A stretch of DNA of 38,852 nucleotides, taken from positions 1 through 38,852 of the forward strand of contig CAMYPB010000001.1 of the NCBI GenBank assembly GCA_947285985.1, in the 5' to 3' direction. Below the pieces are notes generated by a model that was not told the origin of the DNA, searched no databases, and saw nothing but the letters and a program-made list of their open reading frames with translations. Position 1 is the stretch's first letter; each line of letters starts with the position of its first letter. Source of the stretch: an uncultured Holosporaceae bacterium (GTDB lineage Bacteria > Pseudomonadota > Alphaproteobacteria > RUG11792). A program made the translations under genes and the position numbers. Positions 1-7,485 of this stretch are shown here, piece after piece.

Positions 1-60
1 GTATTGTGACAGAATAATCTCCAACATGGTGTGGATCAGTATGTCCATAAAAAACAAAAA

Positions 61-98
61 ACCCGGGTACTCAAAAAAGAATACCTGGGTTTTTTTTA
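61..98. terminator. Bidirectional intrinsic terminator
   Basis: A 9-bp stem (ACCCGGGTA at 61-69 with TACCTGGGT at 82-90, one G-T pair) is followed by eight T on the + strand and preceded by an A run that becomes a T tract on the - strand. It can end the - strand gene at 124-702 and whatever + strand gene enters from the left. Bases 1-60 are too short to assign; one + frame closes with TAA at 13-15, so the tail of an upstream gene is possible but not shown. Confidence 0.85.
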
Positions 99-123
99 TT
101 GGTTTATATTTGAGATGTGAGGA

Positions 124-702
124 TTATGCTAGGAATTTAGCGACCTCCTCATATGTGTCATTCGAGAAAGAGACTATCTTACCATCTACATAGTCCATCA
201 ATTCTTGAAAAGCCCTCCCAAATATACTTTTTCCATTTTCATAAGCCAAACGTATAGAAGTATTTAATTGGCCTCTCTCTTTCATTTGGGAAATGACTAT
301 CTCAATGATACCCTTGCGATCAAATCCAAGGTGATTGTTTAATAAAAGTTGCAAAGGACTCTCTCCAAGGTGGTTATTCATTGTGAGTATATTATTTCTT
401 TGATACAATACTATATCCTTATTGAGAACCATCAGTGCTTCTATTATTTCTTCCCTATTCGGAACATCATTTTTCAAGAAGAATGTGAGAGGAGTTTCAC
501 CATTGGACATTATAAAATTGAAGTTTCTATTCTTCAAAGCCTCGTAATTAACAGGATGTCCTGCGACGTTATAGACCATTCTGAAAATTGCAGGTACATC
601 AACACGGCCTGCTATTCGAGGATTATTCACATTATTATACGCTTCAACATTCCCCGCAAACAATCCTGCGAATAAACTCAATAAAACTAAACTCTTTTTC
701 AT
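124..702 (-). CDS. Secreted ankyrin-repeat-like protein
   Basis: A 192-residue protein. The N-terminus has two Lys, a hydrophobic stretch to about residue 18 and a VEA-type cleavage site near residue 22, so export across the inner membrane is expected. The mature part carries two ankyrin-like starts, NGETPLTFFL (about 67-76) and LGESPLQLLL (about 113-122), each followed by helical segments; these match the G-x-TPL hallmark of ankyrin repeats. The start is supported by GGAG eight bases upstream. It stands alone between a terminator and divergent mreB, with its own promoter. Ankyrin proteins are common host-interaction factors in intracellular bacteria; a role here is inference. The repeats are degenerate, so only the fold is suggested. 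Confidence 0.7.
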   Translation of the reverse strand: MKKSLVLLSLFAGLFAGNVEAYNNVNNPRIAGRVDVPAIFRMVYNVAGHPVNYEALKNRNFNFIMSNGETPLTFFLKNDVPNREEIIEALMVLNKDIVLYQRNNILTMNNHLGESPLQLLLNNHLGFDRKGIIEIVISQMKERGQLNTSIRLAYENGKSIFGRAFQELMDYVDGKIVSFSNDTYEEVAKFLA

Positions 703-743
703 TTTTAATACTCCAAAAATATGTAAAACTTAAGTATGAGATA

Positions 744-771
744 AGTATATAACAATATTTCTATTGATCAA
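744..771 (-). promoter_or_regulatory. Promoter of the ankyrin-like gene
   Basis: Read on the - strand: TTGATC (766-771), 16-nt spacer, TATACT (744-749). It lies about 40 bases before the start codon and points at it. Confidence 0.45.
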
Positions 772-886
772 CAATAAAATTATCAAAAATTACAAAAAGT
801 GATAATATATTTTTATAAATTATAGAAATAGGAAGTGTGTGGAATTTGTGTTATGAGATATAGTATAATATGTTCGTTATATTTTG

Positions 887-1948
887 ATGGTGTGGGGTTT
901 TAGATTGGTGTTTAGTCGTATGTTTGGGTTTTTATCAACTGATATGGCGATTGATTTAGGGACGGCCAACACGTTGGTTTATGTGAATGGAAAGGGGATT
1001 GTTTTGAATGAACCTTCTGTTGTTGCGGTCTCCAATATAAATAACAAACCGACGGTTGTTGCCGTTGGAAATGAAGCGAAATTAATGCTTGGAAGAACCC
1101 CAGGGCACATACGTGCGATTCGTCCTCTTCGAGATGGAGTTATCGCGGATTTTGAAGTTGCCGAAGAGATGATAAAATATTTCATAAAAAAAGTTCATAA
1201 TCGTGGAATTTTCACAGCTCCAAGGATTGTCATATGCGTTCCATACGGTGCAACGGCAGTTGAAAGGCGCGCAATACAAGAATCCGCAGAAGGAGCGGGC
1301 GCAAGGGAAGTCTATTTGATCGAAGAACCTATGGCCGCAGCTATAGGAGCGGGTCTCCCCGTGACAGATCCTATAGGGTCAATCGTCGTTGATATAGGAG
1401 GAGGAACAACGGAAGTTGCAGTCGTTTCTCTTGGAGGGATTGTTTATGCCTCATCTCTTCGAGTGGGAGGAGACAAGATGGACGATGATATTGCATCTTA
1501 TATAAGAAAGAATTTTAACCTACTCATTGGAGAGGCAACATCCGAACGTATCAAAAAAGAGATAGGATCAGCCGTCTGTACGCCAACTAGTAAGGATATC
1601 AAAATGTCGATAAAAGGACGGAGTCTTCTCGACGGAAATCCAAGAGACGTTGAAATAACTCAAAAACACATCGCAGAAGCCCTCATGGATCCTGTTGCTC
1701 AAATCGCAAGCGGAGTGAAGGAAGCCCTCGAAAAAACACCCCCTGAATTGGTCGCAGATATCATAGATAATGGAATAACTTTGACGGGAGGAGGAGCTAT
1801 GCTCCAAAATCTCGATAGCGTCGTCTCGCACGTGACGGGAGTTTCCGTCAATATCGCGGAAAATCCTCTCAATTGCGTTGTCCTTGGAACAGGACGGGCA
1901 CTCGGAGAATTTGGAAAAATGTCTTCAGTTTTATTAAAAAATTATTAA
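887..1948 (+). CDS. mreB: Rod-shape determining protein MreB (actin-like)
   Basis: MreB polymerises into membrane-bound filaments that direct lateral cell-wall synthesis. The protein (353 aa from this ATG, normal for the family) has the phosphate-1 motif AIDLGTANTL at 21-30, the phosphate-2 region DIGGGTTEVAVVS near residue 170 and the adenosine motif TGGGAML near residue 302. ATG at 887 is preferred over the TTG directly before it; ATG at 920 is a further possibility because MreB usually has only about ten residues before IDLGT. No Shine-Dalgarno is visible; a TATAAT at 864-869 with a poor -35 would give a very short leader. mreC and rodA do not follow as in many bacteria; yggT follows after 19 bases. 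Confidence 0.95.
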   Translation: MVWGFRLVFSRMFGFLSTDMAIDLGTANTLVYVNGKGIVLNEPSVVAVSNINNKPTVVAVGNEAKLMLGRTPGHIRAIRPLRDGVIADFEVAEEMIKYFIKKVHNRGIFTAPRIVICVPYGATAVERRAIQESAEGAGAREVYLIEEPMAAAIGAGLPVTDPIGSIVVDIGGGTTEVAVVSLGGIVYASSLRVGGDKMDDDIASYIRKNFNLLIGEATSERIKKEIGSAVCTPTSKDIKMSIKGRSLLDGNPRDVEITQKHIAEALMDPVAQIASGVKEALEKTPPELVADIIDNGITLTGGGAMLQNLDSVVSHVTGVSVNIAENPLNCVVLGTGRALGEFGKMSSVLLKNY

Positions 1949-1967
1949 ATTATTAATGGTATTTTAA

Positions 1968-2276
1968 ATGGAAGTTTTGTTATACGCGATTGCGAAATTT
2001 TTGATATCGATTATTGAGTGGTTGGAATATGCTTTGATGGCCTATATTATATTGGGTTGGGTTGTTTTTTTTGGTCTCATCAAGAACAATAATAGCATTA
2101 TCCTAAAAATTTATGTTTTCCTACTTTCCAAAATAGAGCCCGTTCTCTCGAGGATACGTCGATTTCTTCCTCCTCTTTTTGGATTTGATTTTTCTCCGAT
2201 GGTTATATTTTTTGGGTTATACCTCGTGAAGATTGTGATTATTCAGGTTGTGTATTCGATCTTTAACAATGGATAA
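1968..2276 (+). CDS. YggT family membrane protein
   Basis: A 102-residue protein with two hydrophobic segments (about 8-40 and 78-98) joined by a basic loop. The loop and second helix carry the YggT signature: EPVLSRIRRFLPP (about 57-69) followed by FDFSPMVIFFGLYL, where the D-x-SP element is typical. YggT proteins are integral inner-membrane proteins of poorly defined function, linked in other bacteria to osmotic tolerance and, in plastid relatives, to membrane biogenesis. It sits between mreB (19-nt gap) and rsmA (9-nt gap), so the three are probably cotranscribed. Family assignment is firm, function is not. Confidence 0.88.
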   Translation: MEVLLYAIAKFLISIIEWLEYALMAYIILGWVVFFGLIKNNNSIILKIYVFLLSKIEPVLSRIRRFLPPLFGFDFSPMVIFFGLYLVKIVIIQVVYSIFNNG

Positions 2277-2285
2277 TGATTTTTT

Positions 2286-3173
2286 ATGATATTGGACAAT
2301 AATAATAACAATGATTTGGATAATGATTTCAATCTGACGATACGGCAGGTTATTGAGAAATATGGACTCCTTCATGATAGGAAGCATTCAAAATCATTGG
2401 GACAACATTTTTTGTGTGATAGATCGCTTTTAAATAAAATTGTTTCATTTGCAACTCCTTTTGGGAAAGATGATCTCATTGTTGAGGTGGGTCCTGGTCC
2501 TCTCGGACTCACGCGTTCTATCATAGAGATGACATCATCATTTATGAATGAGATTATATGTATTGAGAAGGATATCTCTCTAAAACCCCTCCATGACAAT
2601 ATACTGAAATTTTTGGGGTCGAGTAGATTGTCTTTTATGTATGGTGATGCTTTGAGGGTCAGATTATGCGATATAGCGATGGATAGGAGGATAACGATTA
2701 TATCGAATCTTCCGTATAATGTTGGAACACAACTCTTTTTAAATTGGATGATTTTCGATATAAAAATTATCGATAAAATGATACTCATGTTTCAAAGGGA
2801 GGTTGCAGATAGAATCTGTGCGGATATTGGATCGAAGGATTATGGGAGACTTTCTGTTATATCTCAGGTTTTGTGTGATGTACATAAAATTTTCGATATT
2901 TCAAATATGGCTTTTTTCCCCGCTCCAAAAGTTATGTCATCCGTCATACGCGTTATTCCAAAGAAGGATATCAACATAAATATCAAGAAACTAGAAAAAA
3001 TAACAGGGATCTGTTTTCAACAGCGTCGAAAAACTATATTTTCGATCCTAAAGAAACATGTTGATCAGGGTATACTAGAAGATACCCTCGAAAAGACGGG
3101 TATCGATAAATTATATCGTCCTGAAAATATTAGTCCAAAACAATATATCGAATTATCAGAGATTTTATTTTAA
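2286..3173 (+). CDS. rsmA: 16S rRNA dimethyladenosine transferase RsmA (KsgA)
   Basis: RsmA dimethylates two adjacent adenosines in the 3' terminal helix of 16S rRNA late in 30S assembly. Visible hallmarks: SLGQHFLCD at 37-45, the SAM-binding motif VEVGPGPLGLT at 66-76 and the catalytic NLPYNVGTQL at 141-150. The length of 295 aa is slightly long because of an Asn/Asp-rich N-terminal extension of about 17 residues. It is the last gene of the mreB-yggT-rsmA run and is followed directly by a strong terminator. In many alphaproteobacteria it neighbours pdxA or surA, so its place behind mreB is a rearranged context. Confidence 0.96.
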   Translation: MILDNNNNNDLDNDFNLTIRQVIEKYGLLHDRKHSKSLGQHFLCDRSLLNKIVSFATPFGKDDLIVEVGPGPLGLTRSIIEMTSSFMNEIICIEKDISLKPLHDNILKFLGSSRLSFMYGDALRVRLCDIAMDRRITIISNLPYNVGTQLFLNWMIFDIKIIDKMILMFQREVADRICADIGSKDYGRLSVISQVLCDVHKIFDISNMAFFPAPKVMSSVIRVIPKKDININIKKLEKITGICFQQRRKTIFSILKKHVDQGILEDTLEKTGIDKLYRPENISPKQYIELSEILF

Positions 3174-3181
3174 AAGCGAAT

Positions 3182-3219
3182 AAAAAAAGGATATTCATTT
3201 AAGAATATCCTTTTTTTTT
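3182..3219. terminator. Bidirectional terminator between rsmA and rpsR
   Basis: GGATATTC (3189-3196), a 6-nt loop and GAATATCC (3203-3210) form a perfect 8-bp stem flanked by seven A and nine T, so it works in both directions for these convergent genes. Confidence 0.92.
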
Positions 3220-3240
3220 GAATATATAAATCACGAATGA

Positions 3241-3513
3241 TTAGTCTGCAATGAAAGGCATGAGGGCGAGGATACGCGCTCTTTTGATAGCCCTTGCGAT
3301 TTCACGTTGTCTTTTGATAGGCATCGAGCTAACGCGACTTGGAATAATTTTTCCACGTTCTGAAACGTATCTCGAGAGGAATCTAACGTCCTTATAATCA
3401 ACGTTTTGCAACTGATTTGATTCTCTATTTTCAACTTTTTGTTCGTTATTATTGTTGTTGTTCTGTTCTGCAACTTGATTTTCGTTCATAGTCATAATAT
3501 TGTTCTCCATCAT
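3241..3513 (-). CDS. rpsR: 30S ribosomal protein S18
   Basis: S18 pairs with S6 on the platform of the small subunit. The conserved core starts near residue 39 (VDYKDVRFLSRYVSERGKI) and continues through KRQREIARAIKRAR to the end. At 90 aa it is longer than the usual 75-80 because of an Asn/Glu-rich leader of about 35 residues (six Asn in a row), which is unlike typical S18. The start is set by AGGG seven bases before ATG at 3513. It follows rpsF by 18 bases. rplI, the usual third gene of this operon, is absent: a terminator comes next. Confidence 0.96.
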   Translation of the reverse strand: MMENNIMTMNENQVAEQNNNNNNEQKVENRESNQLQNVDYKDVRFLSRYVSERGKIIPSRVSSMPIKRQREIARAIKRARILALMPFIAD

Positions 3514-3532
3514 AAATCCCTATAAAAGATTC

Positions 3533-3886
3533 TTATTCCTGCTTTGTGGCGACAGACTCTTTGAAGTTTCTCTTCATCAAGGCGGAAGGATTGTTGTCTA
3601 ATTTTTCAACCTTCACGATCAAGAAACGAAGGATATCCTCGTTGATTCTGAGTTTTCTCTCGAGTTCGATAACTCCATTTCCTTCTGATGCGATGTTCAA
3701 CAGAACATAATGTCCCCTCTTATTTTTTTTGATAGGATACGCAAGATTTCTGAGTCCACAAAACTCAGTTTTCGTGATCTCCCCACCATGTTCCTTTATG
3801 ATGGATACACATTCCTGCGCAACGGATTCAACGTGACTTGCAGAAGCATCCTGCTTCACAATAAACACGACCTCATAAAAATTCAT
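3533..3886 (-). CDS. rpsF: 30S ribosomal protein S6
   Basis: S6 (117 aa, normal length) binds S18 and the central domain of 16S rRNA. The N-terminal strand MNFYEVVFIVKQD, the GGEITKTEFCGLRNLAYPI segment (about 35-53) and the NKRGHYVLLN strand are typical. AGGAGA nine bases before ATG is a strong Shine-Dalgarno. It is the first gene of a two-gene operon with rpsR, driven by the consensus promoters at 3981-4021 and preceded by a leader of about 90 bases with a hairpin. Confidence 0.97.
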   Translation of the reverse strand: MNFYEVVFIVKQDASASHVESVAQECVSIIKEHGGEITKTEFCGLRNLAYPIKKNKRGHYVLLNIASEGNGVIELERKLRINEDILRFLIVKVEKLDNNPSALMKRNFKESVATKQE

Positions 3887-3938
3887 AAATTTCTTCTCCT
3901 TACGGTTGTATTGTTAATAAAAAAAAACCTAACAAACA

Positions 3939-3963
3939 GCTTTTCAAAAATATATCGAAAAGC
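3939..3963 (-). promoter_or_regulatory. Hairpin in the rpsF mRNA leader
   Basis: GCTTTTC (3939-3945) and GAAAAGC (3957-3963) form a 7-bp stem in the rpsF leader; a run of T follows about 8 bases downstream on the - strand, and CCG lies just before the ribosome binding site. S6:S18 complexes repress their own mRNA in many bacteria by binding a leader structure with an exposed CCG; whether this leader is such a site is inference. Confidence 0.35.
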
Positions 3964-3980
3964 AAGGCACTATCATGGAT

Positions 3981-4021
3981 ATTATACGATACTATATAAA
4001 ATCCTGTCAATATCCTGTCAA
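3981..4021 (-). promoter_or_regulatory. Two overlapping consensus promoters of rpsF-rpsR
   Basis: Read on the - strand, a tandem 11-bp repeat places two perfect TTGACA boxes (4005-4010 and 4016-4021). The proximal one has an 18-nt spacer to TATAAT (3981-3986); the distal one a 17-nt spacer to TATATA (3993-3998). These are the closest matches to the sigma-70 consensus in the window, fitting a ribosomal protein operon. Confidence 0.75.
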
Positions 4022-4066
4022 TTGAGTTTTCGATATAAAAATTATTCTCTATTTTTAAAAACAGAC

Positions 4067-4095
4067 TTGTATTTTTATGAGGTGTGATGTATGAT
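4067..4095 (+). promoter_or_regulatory. Promoter of tRNA-Gln
   Basis: TTGTAT (4067-4072), 17-nt spacer, TATGAT (4090-4095); the expected transcript start is only a few bases before the tRNA. Confidence 0.55.
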
Positions 4096-4105
4096 AAAAA
4101 ATAGT

Positions 4106-4181
4106 TGGGGCATAGCCAAGCGGTAAGGCAACGGTTTTTGGTACCGTCATTCCCCAGGTTCGAATCCTGGTGCCCCAGCCA
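4106..4181 (+). tRNA. tRNA-Gln (anticodon UUG)
   Basis: The full cloverleaf is readable. Acceptor TGGGGCA (4106-4112) pairs with TGCCCCA (4171-4177), followed by discriminator G and an encoded CCA. The anticodon stem is ACGGT/ACCGT with a 7-base loop and anticodon TTG at 4138-4140. The T arm is CCAGG-TTCGAAT-CCTGG. It reads CAA and, by wobble, CAG. No GlnRS gene is in this window; alphaproteobacteria usually charge this tRNA through GluRS and GatCAB. Confidence 0.97.
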
Positions 4182-4251
4182 TCTCGTCACAAATTTTCTG
4201 AAACTTCTTGATAAAATTATAAAAAAAATACGAGAAATATTCCGCATTTTC

Positions 4252-4280
4252 TTGAGAATTTTTTTTTAGTAGGTTAGAAT
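4252..4280 (+). promoter_or_regulatory. Promoter of the HU gene
   Basis: TTGAGA (4252-4257), 17-nt spacer, TAGAAT (4275-4280), about 34 bases before the start codon. Confidence 0.6.
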
Positions 4281-4313
4281 TTTATTAAAAGTTATTGTAT
4301 AAATGGAATAGAG

Positions 4314-4592
4314 ATGAATAAGTCAGAATTAGTTTCGGAAATATCTGAAATCTCAGGACTCACAAAAATAGACTCAGAAAAAGCGTTGGACGCTTTTATG
4401 AGGGTCGTTGAAAACGCGCTTTCTGAGGGTGATGAGATCAGACTCGTTGGATTTGGAACATTTTCTGTTGTTTCGAGATCTGCGACTATCGGACGAAATC
4501 CAAGGACAAATGAAGAGGTTCAAATTCCCGCAAGGAAGATGCCAAAATTTAAACCAGGACTCCAACTCAAAGAGTGTGTCAATAAAAAATAA
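4314..4592 (+). CDS. hup: HU family DNA-binding protein
   Basis: A 92-residue histone-like protein, the standard HU length. The dimerisation helices (MNKSELVSEISEISGLTK...), the VGFGTFSV strand-turn (about 44-51) and the DNA-binding arm with GRNPRTNEEVQIPA (about 60-73) followed by KMPKFKPG are textbook HU/IHF features; the arm tip keeps the R-N-P intercalating proline. HU bends and compacts DNA and assists replication and recombination. A GGAATAGAG ribosome site precedes ATG. It is monocistronic, and converges on the DUF167 gene with only 7 bases between the stops and no terminator visible. HU and IHF subunits are hard to separate by eye; the length and lone copy favour HU. Confidence 0.94.
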   Translation: MNKSELVSEISEISGLTKIDSEKALDAFMRVVENALSEGDEIRLVGFGTFSVVSRSATIGRNPRTNEEVQIPARKMPKFKPGLQLKECVNKK

Positions 4593-4599
4593 AAAATTC

Positions 4600-4890
4600 C
4601 TAGTATAATGAATCCAGGTTTATTTTATTATCCAGGACTAATATCGTTTTTCTTCTCGATTTTAGTCCATTTTTTATGGATATCAAAGATTTTGCAACTC
4701 CCAATTTTTTCGAGAGAAATTTTATGAGGGATTCATTGGCCTCATTGTCCTTCGGTTTTGAGTGAATCGAAATCTTTAGAACGTCATTTCCGTTTTCATC
4801 CTCAAAAATCCCGAGGATTTCCTCACGTTTTGCAGATGGGATGAGTTTTATATTTATCTCTATGGAGTCTCCCGTTTTTTTATAGAACAT
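4600..4890 (-). CDS. DUF167 (YggU-like) family protein
   Basis: A 96-residue protein with the DUF167 pattern: IKLIPSAKREEILGIFEDENG (an I-x-V-x-P-x-A-K-x-x-x-I motif near 14-34), then LKISIHSKPKDNEANESLIKFLSKKLGV (the P-x-x-G/N-x-AN-x-x-L core) and a basic IKNGLKSRRKTI end. The function of the family is unknown; it is small, soluble and widely conserved. ATG at 4890 is chosen because it overlaps the end of pgpA by 11 bases, as expected for a translationally coupled operon tail; the same frame extends upstream to 4947 but would then run deep into pgpA. Last gene of the grpE-cysS-pgpA operon. Confidence 0.85.
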   Translation of the reverse strand: MFYKKTGDSIEINIKLIPSAKREEILGIFEDENGNDVLKISIHSKPKDNEANESLIKFLSKKLGVAKSLISIKNGLKSRRKTILVLDNKINLDSLY

Positions 4891-5410
4891 GATTATAGAT
4901 CCAATACAATGTATATAACTCGAGGAGAGTTGCAATAATCGATGCAACTATATCATCGATCATTATTCCAAAGGATGCTGTCATTTTGTATTTCTTGAAA
5001 TAATTGTCGATATACCTAATTGGAAAGGGCTTGATTATATCGAAGATCCGAAAGAATATCAGATTGAGGATCATTGATATTATGGACAATTTACCACAAT
5101 ATTTAAGGATTGCGCACCCCAAAAAAATCCCACACGCCTCATCAATAACGATATACCCAGGATCCCGATTTTTTTCAGCCTCACAAACGAAGATGTATAT
5201 ATGACTCGATATAATCCCCAATATAAAAAGAAAAATGGAGAGGATATGATATGGAATGTCATATTTTGTGAGGTATAAGACAATACATAAAATTGACGCA
5301 AATATCGATCCAATAGTTCCAGGACATCTCTTTGAGATGAGTCCCGTCATGAAGAACGTCGATATGAAGAGTGTTATGTTTCGACTATACTTTCTTCCAA
5401 GTTGTTCCAT
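4880..5410 (-). CDS. pgpA: Phosphatidylglycerophosphatase A
   Basis: PgpA removes the terminal phosphate of phosphatidylglycerol phosphate in the inner membrane, completing phosphatidylglycerol synthesis. The 176-residue protein has hydrophobic helices and the conserved blocks KRCPGTIGS (27-35), DPGYIVIDEACG (about 83-94), the FRIFDIIKPFPI block (about 120-131) and GIMIDDIVAS (about 148-157), whose acidic residues are expected to bind metal. The start overlaps the end of cysS by 26 bases, and the gene overlaps DUF167 downstream, so it lies inside an operon. The N-terminal 15 residues are less certain. Confidence 0.92.
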   Translation of the reverse strand: MEQLGRKYSRNITLFISTFFMTGLISKRCPGTIGSIFASILCIVLYLTKYDIPYHILSIFLFILGIISSHIYIFVCEAEKNRDPGYIVIDEACGIFLGCAILKYCGKLSIISMILNLIFFRIFDIIKPFPIRYIDNYFKKYKMTASFGIMIDDIVASIIATLLELYTLYWIYNHVL

Positions 5411-6761
5411 TTTTCGTGTCTTCTATTGTGATACCTTTCGATAACAATTCATTTCGTATTTTATCTGCATTTTCATAATCTTTATTTTGTTTTGCAACAA
5501 TTCTCTCATTTATTTTGGATTCTATCCAATTTTTCAAATTCTCATCGACATCGCAAAACCACTCTTTTGGATCGATCGTCATGAGTCCCAAAAGTTTTCG
5601 AGCTGTATTTACGAGGATTGTTGATTTATAATTTCTTTCATTTTCATCATTATCATTTGATTTGTTGATATCGTCGACTAGACTATGAATTATGGAGATT
5701 GCCTTTGGAGTATTCATATTGTCGAGGAGACATTCCAAAACGTCATTTGATATAATCTCGCTTTGTGTATCAATTTTTGAGGGGAGAATCGCGCGATACC
5801 ATTTATCGAGTATATTTTTCGATTGATTGAGGGACTCTATACTAAAATTCATAGGGGACGCAAAATGAGTCATGAGGAATGTCAGACGTATGACTTCTCC
5901 ATTGAATTTGTCTAAAATATCTCGGACTGTGAAGAAATTTCCAAGTGATTTCGACATTTTAACTCCGTTTATATTGAGATGTCCGTTATGTATCCAATAT
6001 TTCGCCATGGATTTCCCATTTCCTATCGCACACGATTGGGCGATCTCATTTTCATGGTGTGGGAAGACGAGATCGATTCCCCCCCCATGTATATCGAAGA
6101 ATTGCCCGAGATATCTCAATGACATAGCGGAACATTCAATGTGCCATCCCGGACGTCCCATTCCCCACGGACTTTCCCATCCGATCTTGAAATCATCGTC
6201 TATCGGCTTCCACAATACGAAATCGAGTGGATTTTTTTTGTTGTCTGAAATTTCAATACGCGCTCCACTCATGAGTTCATCCATATTCTTCTTCGATAAT
6301 GATCCATAATTTTTGAAGGACGAAACATCAAAATAAACATGATTATTCGAGATATAAGCATTTTTATTTTGTATGAGATTTTCTATAACATTTATCATAT
6401 CTTTTATATGATCTGTTGCTTTTGGTTCGATATCGGGAGGAAGAACGTTGAGTTCGTCCATATCCTCGTGATACATCCTGATCGTTTCATCCGTCAATTC
6501 TTTGATACTAATATTTTTTTCTATTGCTCTTTTATAGATTTTGTCATCGACATCCGTTATATTTCTGACGTACGTTACTTTTGGGTATAATACTCTAAGG
6601 ATTCTATAGAGTATATCGAAGACAACAGCAGGACGCGCATTTCCGAGGTGTGCTCTATCATAGACCGTTGGTCCGCAAACATACATCCTAACGTTTTTGG
6701 GATCAATTGGCTCGAAAATTTCAATACTATTCGATAATGTGTTGTATAACTTCAATTTCAT
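5385..6761 (-). CDS. cysS: Cysteinyl-tRNA synthetase
   Basis: CysRS (class Ia, 458 aa, normal length) charges tRNA-Cys. The HIGH motif reads HLGN at 38-41 and the KMSKS loop is exact at 268-272. The four zinc ligands that discriminate cysteine are all present: C29 in CGPTVYD, C210 in GWHIEC, and H235 and E239 in PHHENE. AAGGAG eight bases before ATG fixes the start. It lies 37 bases after grpE and overlaps pgpA. Confidence 0.98.
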   Translation of the reverse strand: MKLKLYNTLSNSIEIFEPIDPKNVRMYVCGPTVYDRAHLGNARPAVVFDILYRILRVLYPKVTYVRNITDVDDKIYKRAIEKNISIKELTDETIRMYHEDMDELNVLPPDIEPKATDHIKDMINVIENLIQNKNAYISNNHVYFDVSSFKNYGSLSKKNMDELMSGARIEISDNKKNPLDFVLWKPIDDDFKIGWESPWGMGRPGWHIECSAMSLRYLGQFFDIHGGGIDLVFPHHENEIAQSCAIGNGKSMAKYWIHNGHLNINGVKMSKSLGNFFTVRDILDKFNGEVIRLTFLMTHFASPMNFSIESLNQSKNILDKWYRAILPSKIDTQSEIISNDVLECLLDNMNTPKAISIIHSLVDDINKSNDNDENERNYKSTILVNTARKLLGLMTIDPKEWFCDVDENLKNWIESKINERIVAKQNKDYENADKIRNELLSKGITIEDTKNGTTWKKV

Positions 6762-6798
6762 GATAGAGCTCCTTATTATTTAAAAATCGATTAAAACT

Positions 6799-7344
6799 TT
6801 AGTTCTTCTTTGAAACTCCAACGAGAGATGGACGAAGGAGTCTTCCTTTGATCGTGAATCCGTCTTGAATAACTTCCATAACAATCCCAGAATCTTTATC
6901 ATCCGTTGGGATTTCAAGGATAGCCTGATGAAGATTTGGATCGAAAGGTTTATTTTTTGACTCTATCTCCAAAATTCCGTGATTTCCGAGTGTTTTGTCC
7001 ATATCTGAGAGAGTCAGTTTTATACCATCAACAATCGATTCAACATTCTCAGGATTGAAATTTTTAAGGGCGAGCTTTAGATTATCTCGAATAGAGAGGA
7101 TATCCTTCGCAAACGAAGATATACAATATTTCAAAATATCATCCTTCTCTTTTTCAGCCCTCTTTTGAATATTTTGAGATTCTGCGAGGGAACGGAGTAG
7201 TCTATCCTCGAGATCCTTTATACTATTCTTCAATGTCTCTATTTCATTTTTATCATTATTTCCAGTATTCTGATCATTTGTATTGTCTTCTATATGATCA
7301 TTCTGGCTTTCTATACCATTCAATTCTTTTTCATTATTATTCAT
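6799..7344 (-). CDS. grpE: Nucleotide exchange factor GrpE
   Basis: GrpE releases ADP from DnaK in the Hsp70 cycle. From ATG 7344 the protein has 181 residues: an acidic Asn-rich start, a long coiled coil (about 35-80, with LEDRLLRSLAESQNIQKRAEKE, a run typical of the family), and the C-terminal beta domain ending in GFTIKGRLLRPSLVGVSKK (the GY-x-l-x-x-R-x-lRpA-x-V-x-V signature). The frame stays open to 7443, but that stretch has no GrpE similarity and crosses the region facing the divergent rluC-like gene, so ATG 7344 is chosen. dnaK is not adjacent. First gene of grpE-cysS-pgpA-DUF167. Confidence 0.95.
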   Translation of the reverse strand: MNNNEKELNGIESQNDHIEDNTNDQNTGNNDKNEIETLKNSIKDLEDRLLRSLAESQNIQKRAEKEKDDILKYCISSFAKDILSIRDNLKLALKNFNPENVESIVDGIKLTLSDMDKTLGNHGILEIESKNKPFDPNLHQAILEIPTDDKDSGIVMEVIQDGFTIKGRLLRPSLVGVSKKN

Positions 7345-7363
7345 AATATCTATACCAAACAAA

Positions 7364-7392
7364 ATTCTAACATACGAGTTATTATAGCACAA
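7364..7392 (-). promoter_or_regulatory. Promoter of the grpE operon
   Basis: On the - strand: TTGTGC (7387-7392), 17-nt spacer, TAGAAT (7364-7369). The same two boxes, with an 18-nt spacer, precede rplS. A TATAAT also lies inside the spacer (7381-7386). No heat-shock type promoter is recognised. Confidence 0.45.
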
Positions 7393-7485
7393 AATCAATA
7401 TATTTTTCGCTATGATATATTTTGAGCATGGTATATGATTCATCTTGTGATATTTTTTTGCATTCAGAAAATTTTTGAAAAATTT

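Noticed and set aside
3710..4087. 125-codon + strand frame across rpsF and its promoter
   Set aside because: Antisense to rpsF and to the rpsF promoter; composition is that of a shadow frame.
7345..7443. Upstream extension of GrpE to 7443
   Set aside because: It has no GrpE similarity and would run through the promoter region of the operon.
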